DNA of 64,000 bases, taken from the NCBI GenBank assembly GCA_017308235.1, contig JAFKFL010000033.1, positions 1 through 64,000 of the forward strand. Reading direction: 5' to 3'. Below the pieces are notes generated by a model that was given only the letters and a program-made list of their open reading frames with translations, was not told the origin of the DNA and did no database searches. The translations under genes and the position numbers were made by a program. The DNA is from Alphaproteobacteria bacterium. GTDB taxonomy: Bacteria > Pseudomonadota > Alphaproteobacteria > Reyranellales > Reyranellaceae. This document shows, piece after piece, positions 34,596-43,245 of the stretch. Every line of letters begins with the position of its first letter. Within the stretch, counting starts at the first letter, position 1.

Positions 34596-35320
34596 CACGC
34601 CCATCGGTCCGACCGCCTGTTCGGCGACCGCCACCGCTTTCACCCGAGGAGATCCAGGCCCGCGTGCTCCACCGCGACGGGCTGATCCTGGTGATCGACA
34701 AGCCCGCCGGGCTCGCGGTTCATGCCGGCCCTAGCGGCGCGCCCAATCTGGAGGAATGCTTCGACGCCCTGCGCTACGGCCTGCCGCGGCCGCCAGCGCT
34801 CGCCCATCGTCTCGATGCGGATACGTCCGGCGTTCTGGTGCTGGGCCGCCATCCCAAGGCACTCAGCAAGCTCGGCCGCCTGTTCGCCGGCCGCGGCACG
34901 GAGAAGACCTATTGGGCAATTGTCCGCGGTGCGCCGCCCGCCAACGAAGGCACGTTCGACGCGCCGCTGCTGAAAACAAATACCAGGAGCGGTTGGTCGG
35001 TAGCGGTTTCGGACAAGGGACAGTCGGCCGTCACGCGATACCGGGTTCTGGGCCGCGGTCCCGACGCCACGTGGCTGGAGCTGCGGCCCGAGACCGGCCG
35101 CACGCATCAGATCCGTGTGCACTGTGCTCATGCAGGCTGTTCCGTTGTCGGCGACCGGCTCTACGGTATGGTCGACGCGGGCCAGCAGCTTCATCTCCAT
35201 TCGCGAGCGATCGTGCTGCCCCTCTCCAAAACCAAGCCGCCGATCCGGGTGGAGGCGCCGCCGCCGGCGCACATGCTACCCTCGCTGAAGATGTGCGGTT
35301 ACCTCAATCCCGAGACGTGA
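34580..35320 (+). CDS. RluA-family pseudouridine synthase
   Basis: A 246-residue pseudouridine synthase without an S4 domain, as in RluA (short form). The catalytic motif LAHRLDADTSGVLVL (about 73-87) contains the active Asp, and RPETGRTHQIRVHCAHAG follows near 171. It probably modifies tRNA or 23S rRNA. The ATG at 34580 lies inside the end of the amidase gene, giving translational coupling. Its 3' end overlaps the convergent gene by 17 bases. Confidence 0.88.
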   Translation: MARPLTRPSVRPPVRRPPPLSPEEIQARVLHRDGLILVIDKPAGLAVHAGPSGAPNLEECFDALRYGLPRPPALAHRLDADTSGVLVLGRHPKALSKLGRLFAGRGTEKTYWAIVRGAPPANEGTFDAPLLKTNTRSGWSVAVSDKGQSAVTRYRVLGRGPDATWLELRPETGRTHQIRVHCAHAGCSVVGDRLYGMVDAGQQLHLHSRAIVLPLSKTKPPIRVEAPPPAHMLPSLKMCGYLNPET

Positions 35321-35978
35321 CCCAGATCCGCAAGGGATCGCCGATCTCGAACCCGGCCTTGTGCGCCGCTTTCAGTTCGTCGCCGGACTCGTAGCCGACC
35401 ACCGGCAAGCCAGGAAACGTCATCGCGGCAAGCGTGCTGAGGTCGCGCCATACCGCCGGCTCGTCGTCGGCATCGGCCACGACGTTAGTCAGCCCGACCA
35501 CCTTGTCCGCCCGATAGAACGTGCCGCCAGCCACGATCGCGCCATTGCGGCGGCCGGAAAACATGGCGAAGTTCCCGTCGCCGAACAGCGCGGCAGGAAA
35601 CGCATCGCCGCCTGGCCCCATACGTTCCCACATGAGGCCGGAGACCATGACCGATGCCTTCGGCTGCGGCTTGCGGATCCAGTTCGCCTCCTGCAGCACC
35701 TCGAAGCCAAGCCGGGCGATGTCGAGCGTATGGAAGCTGTCCTTCACCGCCCAACGACCAGGCAAATGCGACTTCAGGAGAATGCGCACGGTCTGACGTT
35801 GCTCTGCGAGGTCTGCGTCGCCCGACGTCAGCGTCACGACATTGGGATAGAAGCGCGGCACCGGCTCGGCATTGACCCAGGTGTGGACCAAAAACCTGCC
35901 CGCCGTGCCGTGTGCAAAACACACGGCATTGCACCAACGCGCATTGTTAAGCGCGGCAGTGATCGTCCAATCTTTCAG
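35304..35978 (-). CDS. GNAT-like conserved protein with apparent CTG start
   Basis: A protein of about 224 residues that I recognise only as a GNAT-like conserved hypothetical: it has an N-terminal NNARWCNAVCFAHG segment and a C-terminal GLPVVGYESGDEL region resembling the last GNAT helix. That N-terminal block lies upstream of the first standard start (GTG at 35924). In the open frame before it there is no ATG, GTG or TTG, only a CTG at 35976-35978, which overlaps the permease stop (CTGA) and follows GAGGAAG by seven bases. Translation therefore probably starts at CTG. It is the last gene of the NEW3-ABC operon. Confidence 0.6.
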   Translation of the reverse strand: MKDWTITAALNNARWCNAVCFAHGTAGRFLVHTWVNAEPVPRFYPNVVTLTSGDADLAEQRQTVRILLKSHLPGRWAVKDSFHTLDIARLGFEVLQEANWIRKPQPKASVMVSGLMWERMGPGGDAFPAALFGDGNFAMFSGRRNGAIVAGGTFYRADKVVGLTNVVADADDEPAVWRDLSTLAAMTFPGLPVVGYESGDELKAAHKAGFEIGDPLRIWVTSRD

Positions 35979-36946
35979 GCGCGCACTTCCTCGCGCTGGA
36001 AGATGACGTAGGAGGCCGAGAACACCACGATCATGCCGGCAATCAGACCGGTAACCTGCGGCCAGATCAAGAGCAGGCTTTGGCCGAGCGGCAGGGGCGC
36101 GCCCATGATTGCCCCGCGCATCTGGCTCGGCAGCATGGGGCCGAGCGTCCGGGTTTCAGGGTTGAGCAAGGCCAGTACGGCTTCGCTGAACAAGGTTCCG
36201 GGCGATAGGCGTTGCAGCGCAAGCGCAAGCTCCTGTAGCCCGATGTACTGGTCGAGGCTCGTGATCTCCGGCGGCACGAAGGCCCGGGTGATCGCCTGGG
36301 CGATCAGCGGCCAGAGAATGAAGAAAAAGAGCCAGAGGCCAAGCGCACTGAGCGCCGATGTCGCCGTCGATCGGAAGACCACGGAGAAGAACATGGCAAC
36401 GGCGAGCCACACCCCACCGTAAGCGACGGCGACCACGAGGAAGCCGAGCGCTCGTGCCACCTCCACGCCGCGCGGCGGCAGGCCGAGAAGCAGCAGACCT
36501 GCGCCGAACACGATCAGCCACAGCGCCGCCAAGGCCACCGCCAACGTGGTGAGGCCGGCCAGAAATTTGCCCAGCAGCAGAGCATCGCGATAGAGCGGCT
36601 GCGACAGCACCCGACTCAGAGTGCGGCGGTTGAACTCGCTGTTCACAAGGTCGAAGCCCAACCCGATCGCCATCAACGGGATCACAAAGTTCAGGGCCTG
36701 CACAAAGGGGATCGGCACCTGTTCCGGCTCGATGGTGAAGATCCGCAGAAACAGATAGGCGTCGGAGCCGATGGTGGTGCGAAGCTGCTGCAGCGATGAC
36801 GCCACCGGGAAAGCGCCGAAGACGATGATGAACAGCGTCAGCACCAGCATGCGAACGCTGCTGAGATGATCGGCCAGCTCTTTCATGTAAACCGGACCGA
36901 TGCCGGTGAAGGGCGACCCCTCTCGCCCGCCGAGGCTACGCGGCAT
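35975..36946 (-). CDS. ABC-2 type transporter permease (NosY-like)
   Basis: A 323-residue membrane protein with six or seven helices. It has the ABC-2 permease pattern: a first helix after about 30 residues, then FDLVNSEFNRRTLSRVLSQP (about 98-117), the cytoplasmic coupling segment, then four further helices and a long external loop near 210-260. Its gene overlaps the ATPase gene by 11 bases. With the NEW3 protein and the ATPase it resembles Nos-type DFY transporters, but no nosZ gene is present, so the cargo is unknown. Confidence 0.85.
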   Translation of the reverse strand: MPRSLGGREGSPFTGIGPVYMKELADHLSSVRMLVLTLFIIVFGAFPVASSLQQLRTTIGSDAYLFLRIFTIEPEQVPIPFVQALNFVIPLMAIGLGFDLVNSEFNRRTLSRVLSQPLYRDALLLGKFLAGLTTLAVALAALWLIVFGAGLLLLGLPPRGVEVARALGFLVVAVAYGGVWLAVAMFFSVVFRSTATSALSALGLWLFFFILWPLIAQAITRAFVPPEITSLDQYIGLQELALALQRLSPGTLFSEAVLALLNPETRTLGPMLPSQMRGAIMGAPLPLGQSLLLIWPQVTGLIAGMIVVFSASYVIFQREEVRA

Positions 36947-37874
36947 GGCGCGCCTCCTGGAAGTAGCGGGTATAGACCTCCTCCAGACTCGGCTGCAGGT
37001 CGGAAAGCTTGGTCAAGGCGCCGCCCGCCGAGACGATGCGCTGCGCGACCTCTGCTCGCACGTCATGATCGGCGGTGACCCGCCAGGCTCCCTCGCCGGC
37101 CGGCACGACTTGCCGCACGCCGGCGATGCTTCCCAACGTGCCTGCGACGTCTTGGCCAGTCGCCTCGATCAGCAGCGGGTGGCCGGCACCCAGCACCTTG
37201 TTGGCAAGCTCGACCACAGTCCCCATGAGGGCGATCTTGCCCTGATTGAAAAGCGCCACACGGTCGCAAACGCTCTGCACGCGATCGAGCAGATGAGACG
37301 ACAGGAGTACCGCCACGCCGCCCCGCTTGAGGCGGCGGATCATCTCCAGGAGTTCGAAGGTGGCATGCGGGTCGAGGCCCGATGTCGGTTCGTCCAAGAT
37401 CGCCACTTCGGCTTTCTTCATCACGATCTCGGCGATGCCGAGCCGCTGGCGCATACCACGCGAGTAGGTCGCGACCCGCTTGTCGGCGACGTCGGCGAGA
37501 TCGACGCTTCGCAGCGCCTCCATAATGCGGGCTTCCGTCTCCCGTCGCGGGATGTCGAGCAGGCGCGCGGTGTAGATGAGGTTCTCGCGCGCCGACAGAT
37601 TGTCGTAGAAGCCGACCGCATCGGGCAGATAGCCGACGCGCCGCTTGACCTCAAGCGGCTGGCGCACCGGGTTGAAGCCGAGCACGTTCACCGAGCCACC
37701 GCTGATCTCGGTGAGGCCCAGCATCATCAGGATCGTCGTCGTCTTGCCAGCGCCGTTGGGGCCCAACAGACCGAAGATCTCGCCACGCCGGATACTGAGA
37801 TCGATGGCGTCGACCACGCGGGCCCCGCCGTAGAGCTTCAGGAGTCCGCGGGCGTCAATGACATTGTCGCTCAT
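36936..37874 (-). CDS. ABC transporter ATP-binding protein (NosF/CcmA-like)
   Basis: A 312-residue ATPase with a C-terminal extension of about 90 residues beyond the nucleotide-binding domain, as in drug- and Nos-type exporters. Walker A is GPNGAGKTT (about 38-46), the signature is YSRGMRQRLGIAEIV (about 136-150) and Walker B is VAILDEPTSGLDP (about 156-168). The start ATG at 37872-37874 gives the normal N-terminus. It lies 10 bases after the NEW3 gene. Confidence 0.88.
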   Translation of the reverse strand: MSDNVIDARGLLKLYGGARVVDAIDLSIRRGEIFGLLGPNGAGKTTTILMMLGLTEISGGSVNVLGFNPVRQPLEVKRRVGYLPDAVGFYDNLSARENLIYTARLLDIPRRETEARIMEALRSVDLADVADKRVATYSRGMRQRLGIAEIVMKKAEVAILDEPTSGLDPHATFELLEMIRRLKRGGVAVLLSSHLLDRVQSVCDRVALFNQGKIALMGTVVELANKVLGAGHPLLIEATGQDVAGTLGSIAGVRQVVPAGEGAWRVTADHDVRAEVAQRIVSAGGALTKLSDLQPSLEEVYTRYFQEARHAA

Positions 37875-37884
37875 TGCCGCTGTC

Positions 37885-39078
37885 TTACCGACGGCCGAAG
37901 CGCGCCACGGCGCCCAGCAGTACCAACAGCGCCACCGCGATGATGCCGATACCAACGATGCCCCACAGGGTCGAGGTCGTCACCGTGATGCGGAAATCGG
38001 CATTCGCCGAATCGCCACGGCCGCCAGCACGGAACGAGGCGACATAGTCGCCGGCGATCGCCTTGTCGGACGGCGTCACGACTGCCTCGACTTCCTTCTT
38101 GTCGCCCGCGGCAAGGCTCGCGATGCTTTTGGGATTGAACTCGACCTTCCAGTTGGTCGGCACGGTACCCGACATCTCGACATCCTCGAGCGGCGCGGTA
38201 CCGTCATTGCTGACGACCAAAGTGTAGTTCGAGGTCTTGCCGACCGTGGCATCGCCGCTCAGCCGCCCGTCCTTGGTGCTGAGCGCCAGCTTACCCTGGC
38301 CGCTGATCTGCAGGGTCACGCGCTGCTCGGCGGTGGCGCTTTCGGCCGACGCCTTGACCAGCACAGGATAGTCGCCGGCCTTCACGTCGCGCGGCGGCGT
38401 CACCTTGATCTTCACGTCCTTCGAGGCGCCGGCAGCGATCGGCAGCGAGCTGATCTCGTTGCTGCCGTAGCCCTCGGTGAAGGTCGTCTGGAAGTTGCTT
38501 GGCGCCTGGGCGGCCAGTGCAACCGTCAGGTCCTTGCCGCTGTCGTTGGTGACCGAAAGCGTATAGTCGAACGACGACTTCGGCGTGCCGCGCAAGGCCG
38601 GCAGGCTCGACTTGATCGTGAGCTTGGCCGGTGCGATCTCGCCGATCGTCAGCGTGACCGGCAGCTCGATTGCCTGGTTCTGGCCCTTGGCGCGGATCGT
38701 GATGACATGCGAGCCGGGCTTCGCATCCTTCGGGACATCGACGCGCAATTGCAGGGACACGCTCTCGTTCATGGTCGGCATCGCCGCCGCGACGGGCTGC
38801 CCGCTGCCCATCAGGTCGATCTTCCAGCCGGCCGGCACGTCGCCAAGCGACAATGCCAGCGGCTCAGGCGCCAGCCCCATGTTCTGCAGTTTGAAGTGGA
38901 CATTCGTCACCTCACCGGCGCGGACCGTCTGTGACGGATAGTCGGTGAGCAGCCACAATCCCTTGGCTGTCGAGGTTGCAGCTGTCGCTGCTGGAGCGGG
39001 CGGCGTGGCCGCAACGACCTGGGTCGCGGCAAAAGCTGAAGTAGCGATCAAAGCCAGTAGAGCAATCAGACGGCGCAT
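37885..39078 (-). CDS. Exported NEW3-domain protein with C-terminal membrane anchor
   Basis: A 397-residue protein with a Sec signal peptide (cleavage near VVAATP, about residue 23) and then three beta-sandwich repeats of the NEW3 / COG1470 type (about 45-140, 150-255, 265-365), each with a GxYxxxV/FxxSF-like strand. A C-terminal membrane helix (about 371-392) ends in Arg. It should sit on the outer face of the inner membrane. Co-transcription with an ABC-2 transporter suggests it is an extracytoplasmic partner of that transporter. Confidence 0.8.
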   Translation of the reverse strand: MRRLIALLALIATSAFAATQVVAATPPAPAATAATSTAKGLWLLTDYPSQTVRAGEVTNVHFKLQNMGLAPEPLALSLGDVPAGWKIDLMGSGQPVAAAMPTMNESVSLQLRVDVPKDAKPGSHVITIRAKGQNQAIELPVTLTIGEIAPAKLTIKSSLPALRGTPKSSFDYTLSVTNDSGKDLTVALAAQAPSNFQTTFTEGYGSNEISSLPIAAGASKDVKIKVTPPRDVKAGDYPVLVKASAESATAEQRVTLQISGQGKLALSTKDGRLSGDATVGKTSNYTLVVSNDGTAPLEDVEMSGTVPTNWKVEFNPKSIASLAAGDKKEVEAVVTPSDKAIAGDYVASFRAGGRGDSANADFRITVTTSTLWGIVGIGIIAVALLVLLGAVARFGRR

Positions 39079-39176
39079 TTGGAGTCCCTGCGTCTTGTCG
39101 AAACCATCCCCGTTTTCGCGGGCGCGAGGCTATGTCTCGGAAAACGACGAAAAAAAGGCAAGCCGACTTTATTCGT

Positions 39177-39791
39177 TCAAGCGGCGGCGCTTGGTCGCGC
39201 TTTCATTCGTCCGAACCATGCCGTGAGGCTCTTGCATGCCGGATCGAGCGGCTGACCGACATCCTTCATGAAATCGAGGAAAGCGAACAGCATGATGTCC
39301 GACATGGTGAGCTTCGAGCCGCCGACGAACGCCTTGTCGCTCACCAGACCATCGAGCCATGCGAGCCTCTCGCGTGCGACAGCCTTGAGATCGTCGGCCG
39401 CTTGCGGGATGCAGCGGATACGGTTCTGGAAGAGCTTGATCCCTTCGGCATAGCGAAAGGCATTCACCGCCGGCTCGACGATGTTGAGATCGATCCGCCG
39501 CGTCCACATGCGCGTCTTGGCGCGCTCCTCGGCCGTGTCACCGATCAGGGACGGTGTGTCTTTTTTCACCTCATCCACGTACTCGCAGATCGCCGTGATC
39601 TCGGCCAGCACGGTACCGTCATCCAGCTCGAGCGCCGGCATCTGGCCCGACGGATTAGCCTTCAGATAGGGCTCGCGGCGGTTCTCGCCGCCGCGCAAAT
39701 CCACCTCGACCTTGGGAACCGCGAACCCTTTCTCGGCCATGAACATCCGCACCATGCGCGGGTTCGGCCCGATCGAATTGTAGAACTTCAT
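39177..39791 (-). CDS. Glutathione S-transferase family protein
   Basis: A 204-residue GST. The N-terminal domain has PNPRMVRMFMAEKG (about 8-21), the cis-proline segment SGQMPALELDDG and an EITAICEYVDE glutathione-site helix (about 63-73). The C-terminal domain has KAFVGGSKLTMSDIMLFAFL near 155. The start is the ATG at 39789-39791, with GAGGGGGAGAG directly upstream. It is 98 bases upstream of the NEW3 gene and 30 bases downstream of the zinc dehydrogenase. The substrate is not known. Confidence 0.85.
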   Translation of the reverse strand: MKFYNSIGPNPRMVRMFMAEKGFAVPKVEVDLRGGENRREPYLKANPSGQMPALELDDGTVLAEITAICEYVDEVKKDTPSLIGDTAEERAKTRMWTRRIDLNIVEPAVNAFRYAEGIKLFQNRIRCIPQAADDLKAVARERLAWLDGLVSDKAFVGGSKLTMSDIMLFAFLDFMKDVGQPLDPACKSLTAWFGRMKARPSAAA

Positions 39792-39821
39792 TCTCTCCCC
39801 CTCGTCGAACGGCAAGATATC

Positions 39822-40841
39822 TCAGCGCCACGGCTCGACAAGAATCTTGGTGTGGCGTTCCGGGTTGCCGAGCTCCCGGAATGCACTCTTGACATCGTCA
39901 AGACCAATCTTGCCAGTGATCAACGCCGGTGCATCGACTACTCCCTCCGCCAGGAGACGCAGTGACCGGGCGAACTCCTCTGGCGTGTAGCCCAGCACGA
40001 ACTGCAGGCTGAGCTCCTTCACGATGCCGAACATCGGTTCTATTGCGTCGGACTCCATGCAAACGCCAACCACAATGATCTTGGCATCCTTGGGCGCCTT
40101 CTCGAGCGTCTGCTGGATCAGCCCCGGCACACCGACGCACTCGAACAGAACGGCCCGCTTGCCCGCGGCGAGCTTGGCGTAGGGATCTTCCTTGGCGGGA
40201 TCGACGACGACATCGGCCCCCATCTTCGCCGCGAGCTCCCGTCGCTTTGGCGAAAAATCAGCTGCCACGATAGGTCGGATGTCTTTCAGGCGAAGGGCCG
40301 CAATGACGGCCAGTCCGACCGGGCCGCAGCCGACGACGAGCGGCGCCTCGTCGCCCTTCAGCAGCCCCTTCTCGACCGCATGCACGCCCACCGCCAGCGG
40401 TTCGGTAAGGGCGGCGTGCTCGGTCGGCAGGCCATTCGGCACTTCCAGCATCAGCGGCGCCGAGAGCAGCATCTGCTCGGCGTAACCGCCGACATAGCTG
40501 TTGGAATAGCCCATGCTCTTGGGGCCGTCGGCCTCGATCATCACCGGCATCGCGCAGACGCGCGTGCCGGGCTTCAGCTTCTTCTCGGTCTTGGGACCGT
40601 AGTCCAACACCTCGCAGCAGAACTCGTGGCCGAACACGATGTCGCGAGAGAGATCCATGGGCGTGCGACCTGGCATGCGCCTCGTCACCTCCACCATGCG
40701 ATGAGCGTGCTTGGCAGCGTGCAGGTCCGAGCCGCAGATGCCGCAGGCCAGCGTCTTCACCAGGGCCTGCCCTTGCGCCGGGACGGGCGCCGCCATCGTA
40801 TCGACGACCAGATCGCCGCCGCGGAAGATGGCTGCTCTCAT
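39822..40841 (-). CDS. Zinc-binding alcohol dehydrogenase family protein
   Basis: A 339-residue medium-chain dehydrogenase. The catalytic-zinc Cys lies in CGICGSDLHAAKHAH (about 33-47) and the catalytic His-Glu in FGHEFCCE near 72. The structural-zinc four-cysteine lobe is absent; that region reads KPGTRVCAMPVM. The Rossmann motif VGCGPVGLAVIA begins near 172. The start is the ATG at 40839-40841 after GGGAGGAA. Its start overlaps the glycosylase gene by four bases. The alcohol substrate cannot be told. Confidence 0.85.
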   Translation of the reverse strand: MRAAIFRGGDLVVDTMAAPVPAQGQALVKTLACGICGSDLHAAKHAHRMVEVTRRMPGRTPMDLSRDIVFGHEFCCEVLDYGPKTEKKLKPGTRVCAMPVMIEADGPKSMGYSNSYVGGYAEQMLLSAPLMLEVPNGLPTEHAALTEPLAVGVHAVEKGLLKGDEAPLVVGCGPVGLAVIAALRLKDIRPIVAADFSPKRRELAAKMGADVVVDPAKEDPYAKLAAGKRAVLFECVGVPGLIQQTLEKAPKDAKIIVVGVCMESDAIEPMFGIVKELSLQFVLGYTPEEFARSLRLLAEGVVDAPALITGKIGLDDVKSAFRELGNPERHTKILVEPWR

Positions 40842-41443
40842 CGCTTCGTTCCTCCCGATAAAGCCTCGTCCACGGCGACACGCAGTGCCGGCAGGACTTC
40901 TTTCTCGAACCAAGGATTGCGCTGCATCCAGATACCACTTCGCCACGAGGGATGCGGCAGGGGGAAAAATGCCGGGCCGTGCTGTGCGAAATGCCGAACG
41001 GCCTCACCCAGTCCCTGCTTCCGAGTCTGCGGCAGGTATCGTGCCAAGGCGTAGCTGCCGACCAACAGGATCAGCCGCTTGGCCTTGAGGCTGGCAAGGA
41101 TGCGGTCATGCCAGAGAGGTGCACATTCGGGACGCGGCGGCAGGTCGCCGCTCGCCCCGGCGCCCGGGTAGCAGAAGCCCATGGGCACGAGGGCAACCTT
41201 CGCCGGATTGTAGAAGTCTCGCTCGCTGAGCCCCGTCCAGTCGCGCAACCGGGCGCCGCTGCGATCGTCCCACGGTACACCGCTTTCATGGACGCGAGAT
41301 CCTGGCGCTTGACCGATGATCACCAGCCTCGAACGGGCGGCGAACTGCACGACGGGCCGCGGCCCGGCTGGCAACGCGCCGGCGCAGGCGGTGCAGGCGC
41401 GCACCTCCTTCAGCAGCAGATCCACTTTCGACGCGGCGGGCAT
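40838..41443 (-). CDS. Uracil-DNA glycosylase family protein
   Basis: A 201-residue protein of the UDG superfamily (uracil-excising, family 4/5-like fold). Motif A reads IIGQAPGSRVHESGVPWDDRSG (split over residues 42-63), and the C-terminal motif is PLPHPSWRSGIW near 162. CTACAG near residue 17 retains only part of the cysteine set of Fe-S UDGs, so a cluster is doubtful. It removes damaged or deaminated bases. The start ATG at 41441-41443 sits five bases after the hydrolase stop. Confidence 0.78.
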   Translation of the reverse strand: MPAASKVDLLLKEVRACTACAGALPAGPRPVVQFAARSRLVIIGQAPGSRVHESGVPWDDRSGARLRDWTGLSERDFYNPAKVALVPMGFCYPGAGASGDLPPRPECAPLWHDRILASLKAKRLILLVGSYALARYLPQTRKQGLGEAVRHFAQHGPAFFPLPHPSWRSGIWMQRNPWFEKEVLPALRVAVDEALSGGTKR

Positions 41444-41448
41444 CGACC

Positions 41449-42333
41449 TTAGGCGATGAATGTTCGGACGGTATCGACGAAAGTCTCCAGCCGGTCGTGA
41501 TGCACCCAGTGGCCCGCGTTGTCGAACTCGACAACCTTCGCGGTCTTGAAATGCCGCATCCGGCCATCCTTCTCCGGATTGGAGGCCCAGCTCTCCTTGC
41601 CGTAGACGAGCAGTGTCGGGCAGGTGATGCGCGTCCAAAGGCTCTCGATGTCGTCGTATGTCATGTCGTAGGGTGGCCAGGCGCGGACATAGTTGTCGAA
41701 CTTCCAGCTGTAGGTGCCGTCCTCGTTCTGGTTCACGCCCTGCTGCGTGAGATGCCGAGCCTGCTCGGCCGAAAGGTGCTTGTTTTCTTCCTGCATGCGG
41801 CGGAAGGCGTCCTCGATGGTGGCGTAGCGTCGGGGCAGACGGCCCGAGAGCTTGCGCTGCTCGTCGACCCATTCCTGCATGCGCCCGGCCATCGTCTTGT
41901 CGGCGCGCCCGGCGATGACCTTGGGCGACGGCCCAAGCCCCTCGATCGCCACTAGCTTGCGTACCTTGTCCGGATAGATGCCGGTGTAGCGCAGGCAGAT
42001 GTTACCGCCCAGGGAATGCGAAACGATCGTCACCGGCGCCAACGCCTGCTGATGGATCAGTTGCGCCAGATCGTAGATATAGGCCGACATCGAGTAATTG
42101 CCGTCGGGCGACCACTGGCTGTCGCCATGTCCGCGCAGGTCAGGGCAAATGATGTGCCAGTCGTGGCGTAGTGCCTGGGCCACCCAGTCCCAATTGCGGC
42201 AATGATCGCGCCCACCGTGCACCAGGAGAAGCGGCGGAGCCTCGGGATTTCCCCAATCGACATAATGCATACGCAGGCGCTGGGAGATGAAGTGCCGGGA
42301 CGTCGGCCCGGGCATGTCGTGAAGAGCAGTCAT
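41449..42333 (-). CDS. Alpha/beta-fold hydrolase
   Basis: A 294-residue alpha/beta hydrolase. The oxyanion HGGRD segment follows PPLLLVHGG (about 34-42), the nucleophile elbow SHSLGGN gives Ser near 106, and the catalytic His lies in DNAGHWVHHDR near 275. Relatives include C-C bond hydrolases, epoxide hydrolases and esterases. It lies 33 bases downstream of the IclR regulator gene on the same strand and so may belong to the neighbouring catabolic locus. Confidence 0.85.
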   Translation of the reverse strand: MTALHDMPGPTSRHFISQRLRMHYVDWGNPEAPPLLLVHGGRDHCRNWDWVAQALRHDWHIICPDLRGHGDSQWSPDGNYSMSAYIYDLAQLIHQQALAPVTIVSHSLGGNICLRYTGIYPDKVRKLVAIEGLGPSPKVIAGRADKTMAGRMQEWVDEQRKLSGRLPRRYATIEDAFRRMQEENKHLSAEQARHLTQQGVNQNEDGTYSWKFDNYVRAWPPYDMTYDDIESLWTRITCPTLLVYGKESWASNPEKDGRMRHFKTAKVVEFDNAGHWVHHDRLETFVDTVRTFIA

Positions 42334-42366
42334 GACCCCAATCTAGCGGTCGCCATCGCTCCGTGG

Positions 42367-43167
42367 CTAGACGAGCCGTTCCTTGAGTGCGGCCGCCTCC
42401 CTCATGAGCAGCGGGGCGTATTCAGCGATCATGGTCTTGGCCGGCACCTGGTCGGGCTGCACGCCGATGTTGATCGAGGCCACCGTCTTGCCGTCGAACC
42501 GCACCAACGGCACGGCCAGCGACCGGATGCCCGCCTCGGCTTCCTGGTCGACCAGCGCATAGCCCTTTCGGCGAGCATCGAGGATCTGCCGGCGAATTTC
42601 CGGCTTCGATATGACTGTTTGCCTCGTAAAGCGAACAGGCTTCAGCCAGGCAAGAAACGCATCGAGTTCGGGATCGGGCATGGCACTTGCCAGAACGCGG
42701 CCGAGCGCGCTGCAGAAGAGCGGCAACCGGAAGCCGATGCTTAGCCCCACTGACGCCGGGCGCGCCGGCATGCCGCGTGCAATCATCACGCACTCGTCGC
42801 CGTCGCGAACGGCAACCGAGCAGGATGCGCCAACCTCGCGGGAGATGCGCTCACAAGCGGGTTGGAGCACACCCGGCACTGGATCGGACGAGAGGTAGGC
42901 GATCGAAAGCTTCAGGATGCGCGGCGTCAGCCTGAACAGACGGCCCTCGCTTTCGACGTACCCCAATTCGACCAGGGTGGTGAGCGCCCGCCGAGCCGTA
43001 GCCCGCGGCAGATCGATGACGCGGGCGATGTCGCTCAACGTCATCTGGCGGTGTTGCTCGTCGAAGGCGTTGATGACGCGCAGCCCTCGGGCCAGGGCCT
43101 CGGAGAAGTCGGCGCTATTGACACGTTGCGCACGCGTCTCGGCATCTTGCGGGCGAAGTCGGCTCAT
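42367..43167 (-). CDS. IclR-family transcriptional regulator
   Basis: A 266-residue IclR protein. The winged helix lies at about 22-80 (MTLSDIARVIDLPRATARRAL within it), followed by the IclR effector-binding domain with the SLAVPLVRFDGKTVASINIG signature near 215. The PcaU/PcaR-like N-terminus suggests control of aromatic catabolism. The start is the ATG at 43165-43167; longer frames upstream run into the divergent promoter. It is divergent from the Rieske oxygenase operon, with a palindromic operator between. Confidence 0.88.
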   Translation of the reverse strand: MSRLRPQDAETRAQRVNSADFSEALARGLRVINAFDEQHRQMTLSDIARVIDLPRATARRALTTLVELGYVESEGRLFRLTPRILKLSIAYLSSDPVPGVLQPACERISREVGASCSVAVRDGDECVMIARGMPARPASVGLSIGFRLPLFCSALGRVLASAMPDPELDAFLAWLKPVRFTRQTVISKPEIRRQILDARRKGYALVDQEAEAGIRSLAVPLVRFDGKTVASINIGVQPDQVPAKTMIAEYAPLLMREAAALKERLV

Positions 43168-43177
43168 GGGAGTATCT

Positions 43178-43206
43178 ATTATAGAACGAATGTTCGTTAA
43201 TTGAAC
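43178..43206. promoter_or_regulatory. Divergent promoter with IclR-type operator
   Basis: On the minus strand TATAAT (43178-43183) is a perfect -10 box, 11 bases upstream of the IclR start codon, with a weak -35 near 43201-43206. Between them lies the inverted repeat AACGAA-TG-TTCGTT (43185-43198). A regulator bound there would block its own promoter and sit next to that of the divergent oxygenase operon. Assigning it to the adjacent IclR protein is inference. Confidence 0.6.
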
Positions 43207-43245
43207 ATCCTGAATTGCCGTATCATCGTCGGGAGGACACGAGCC

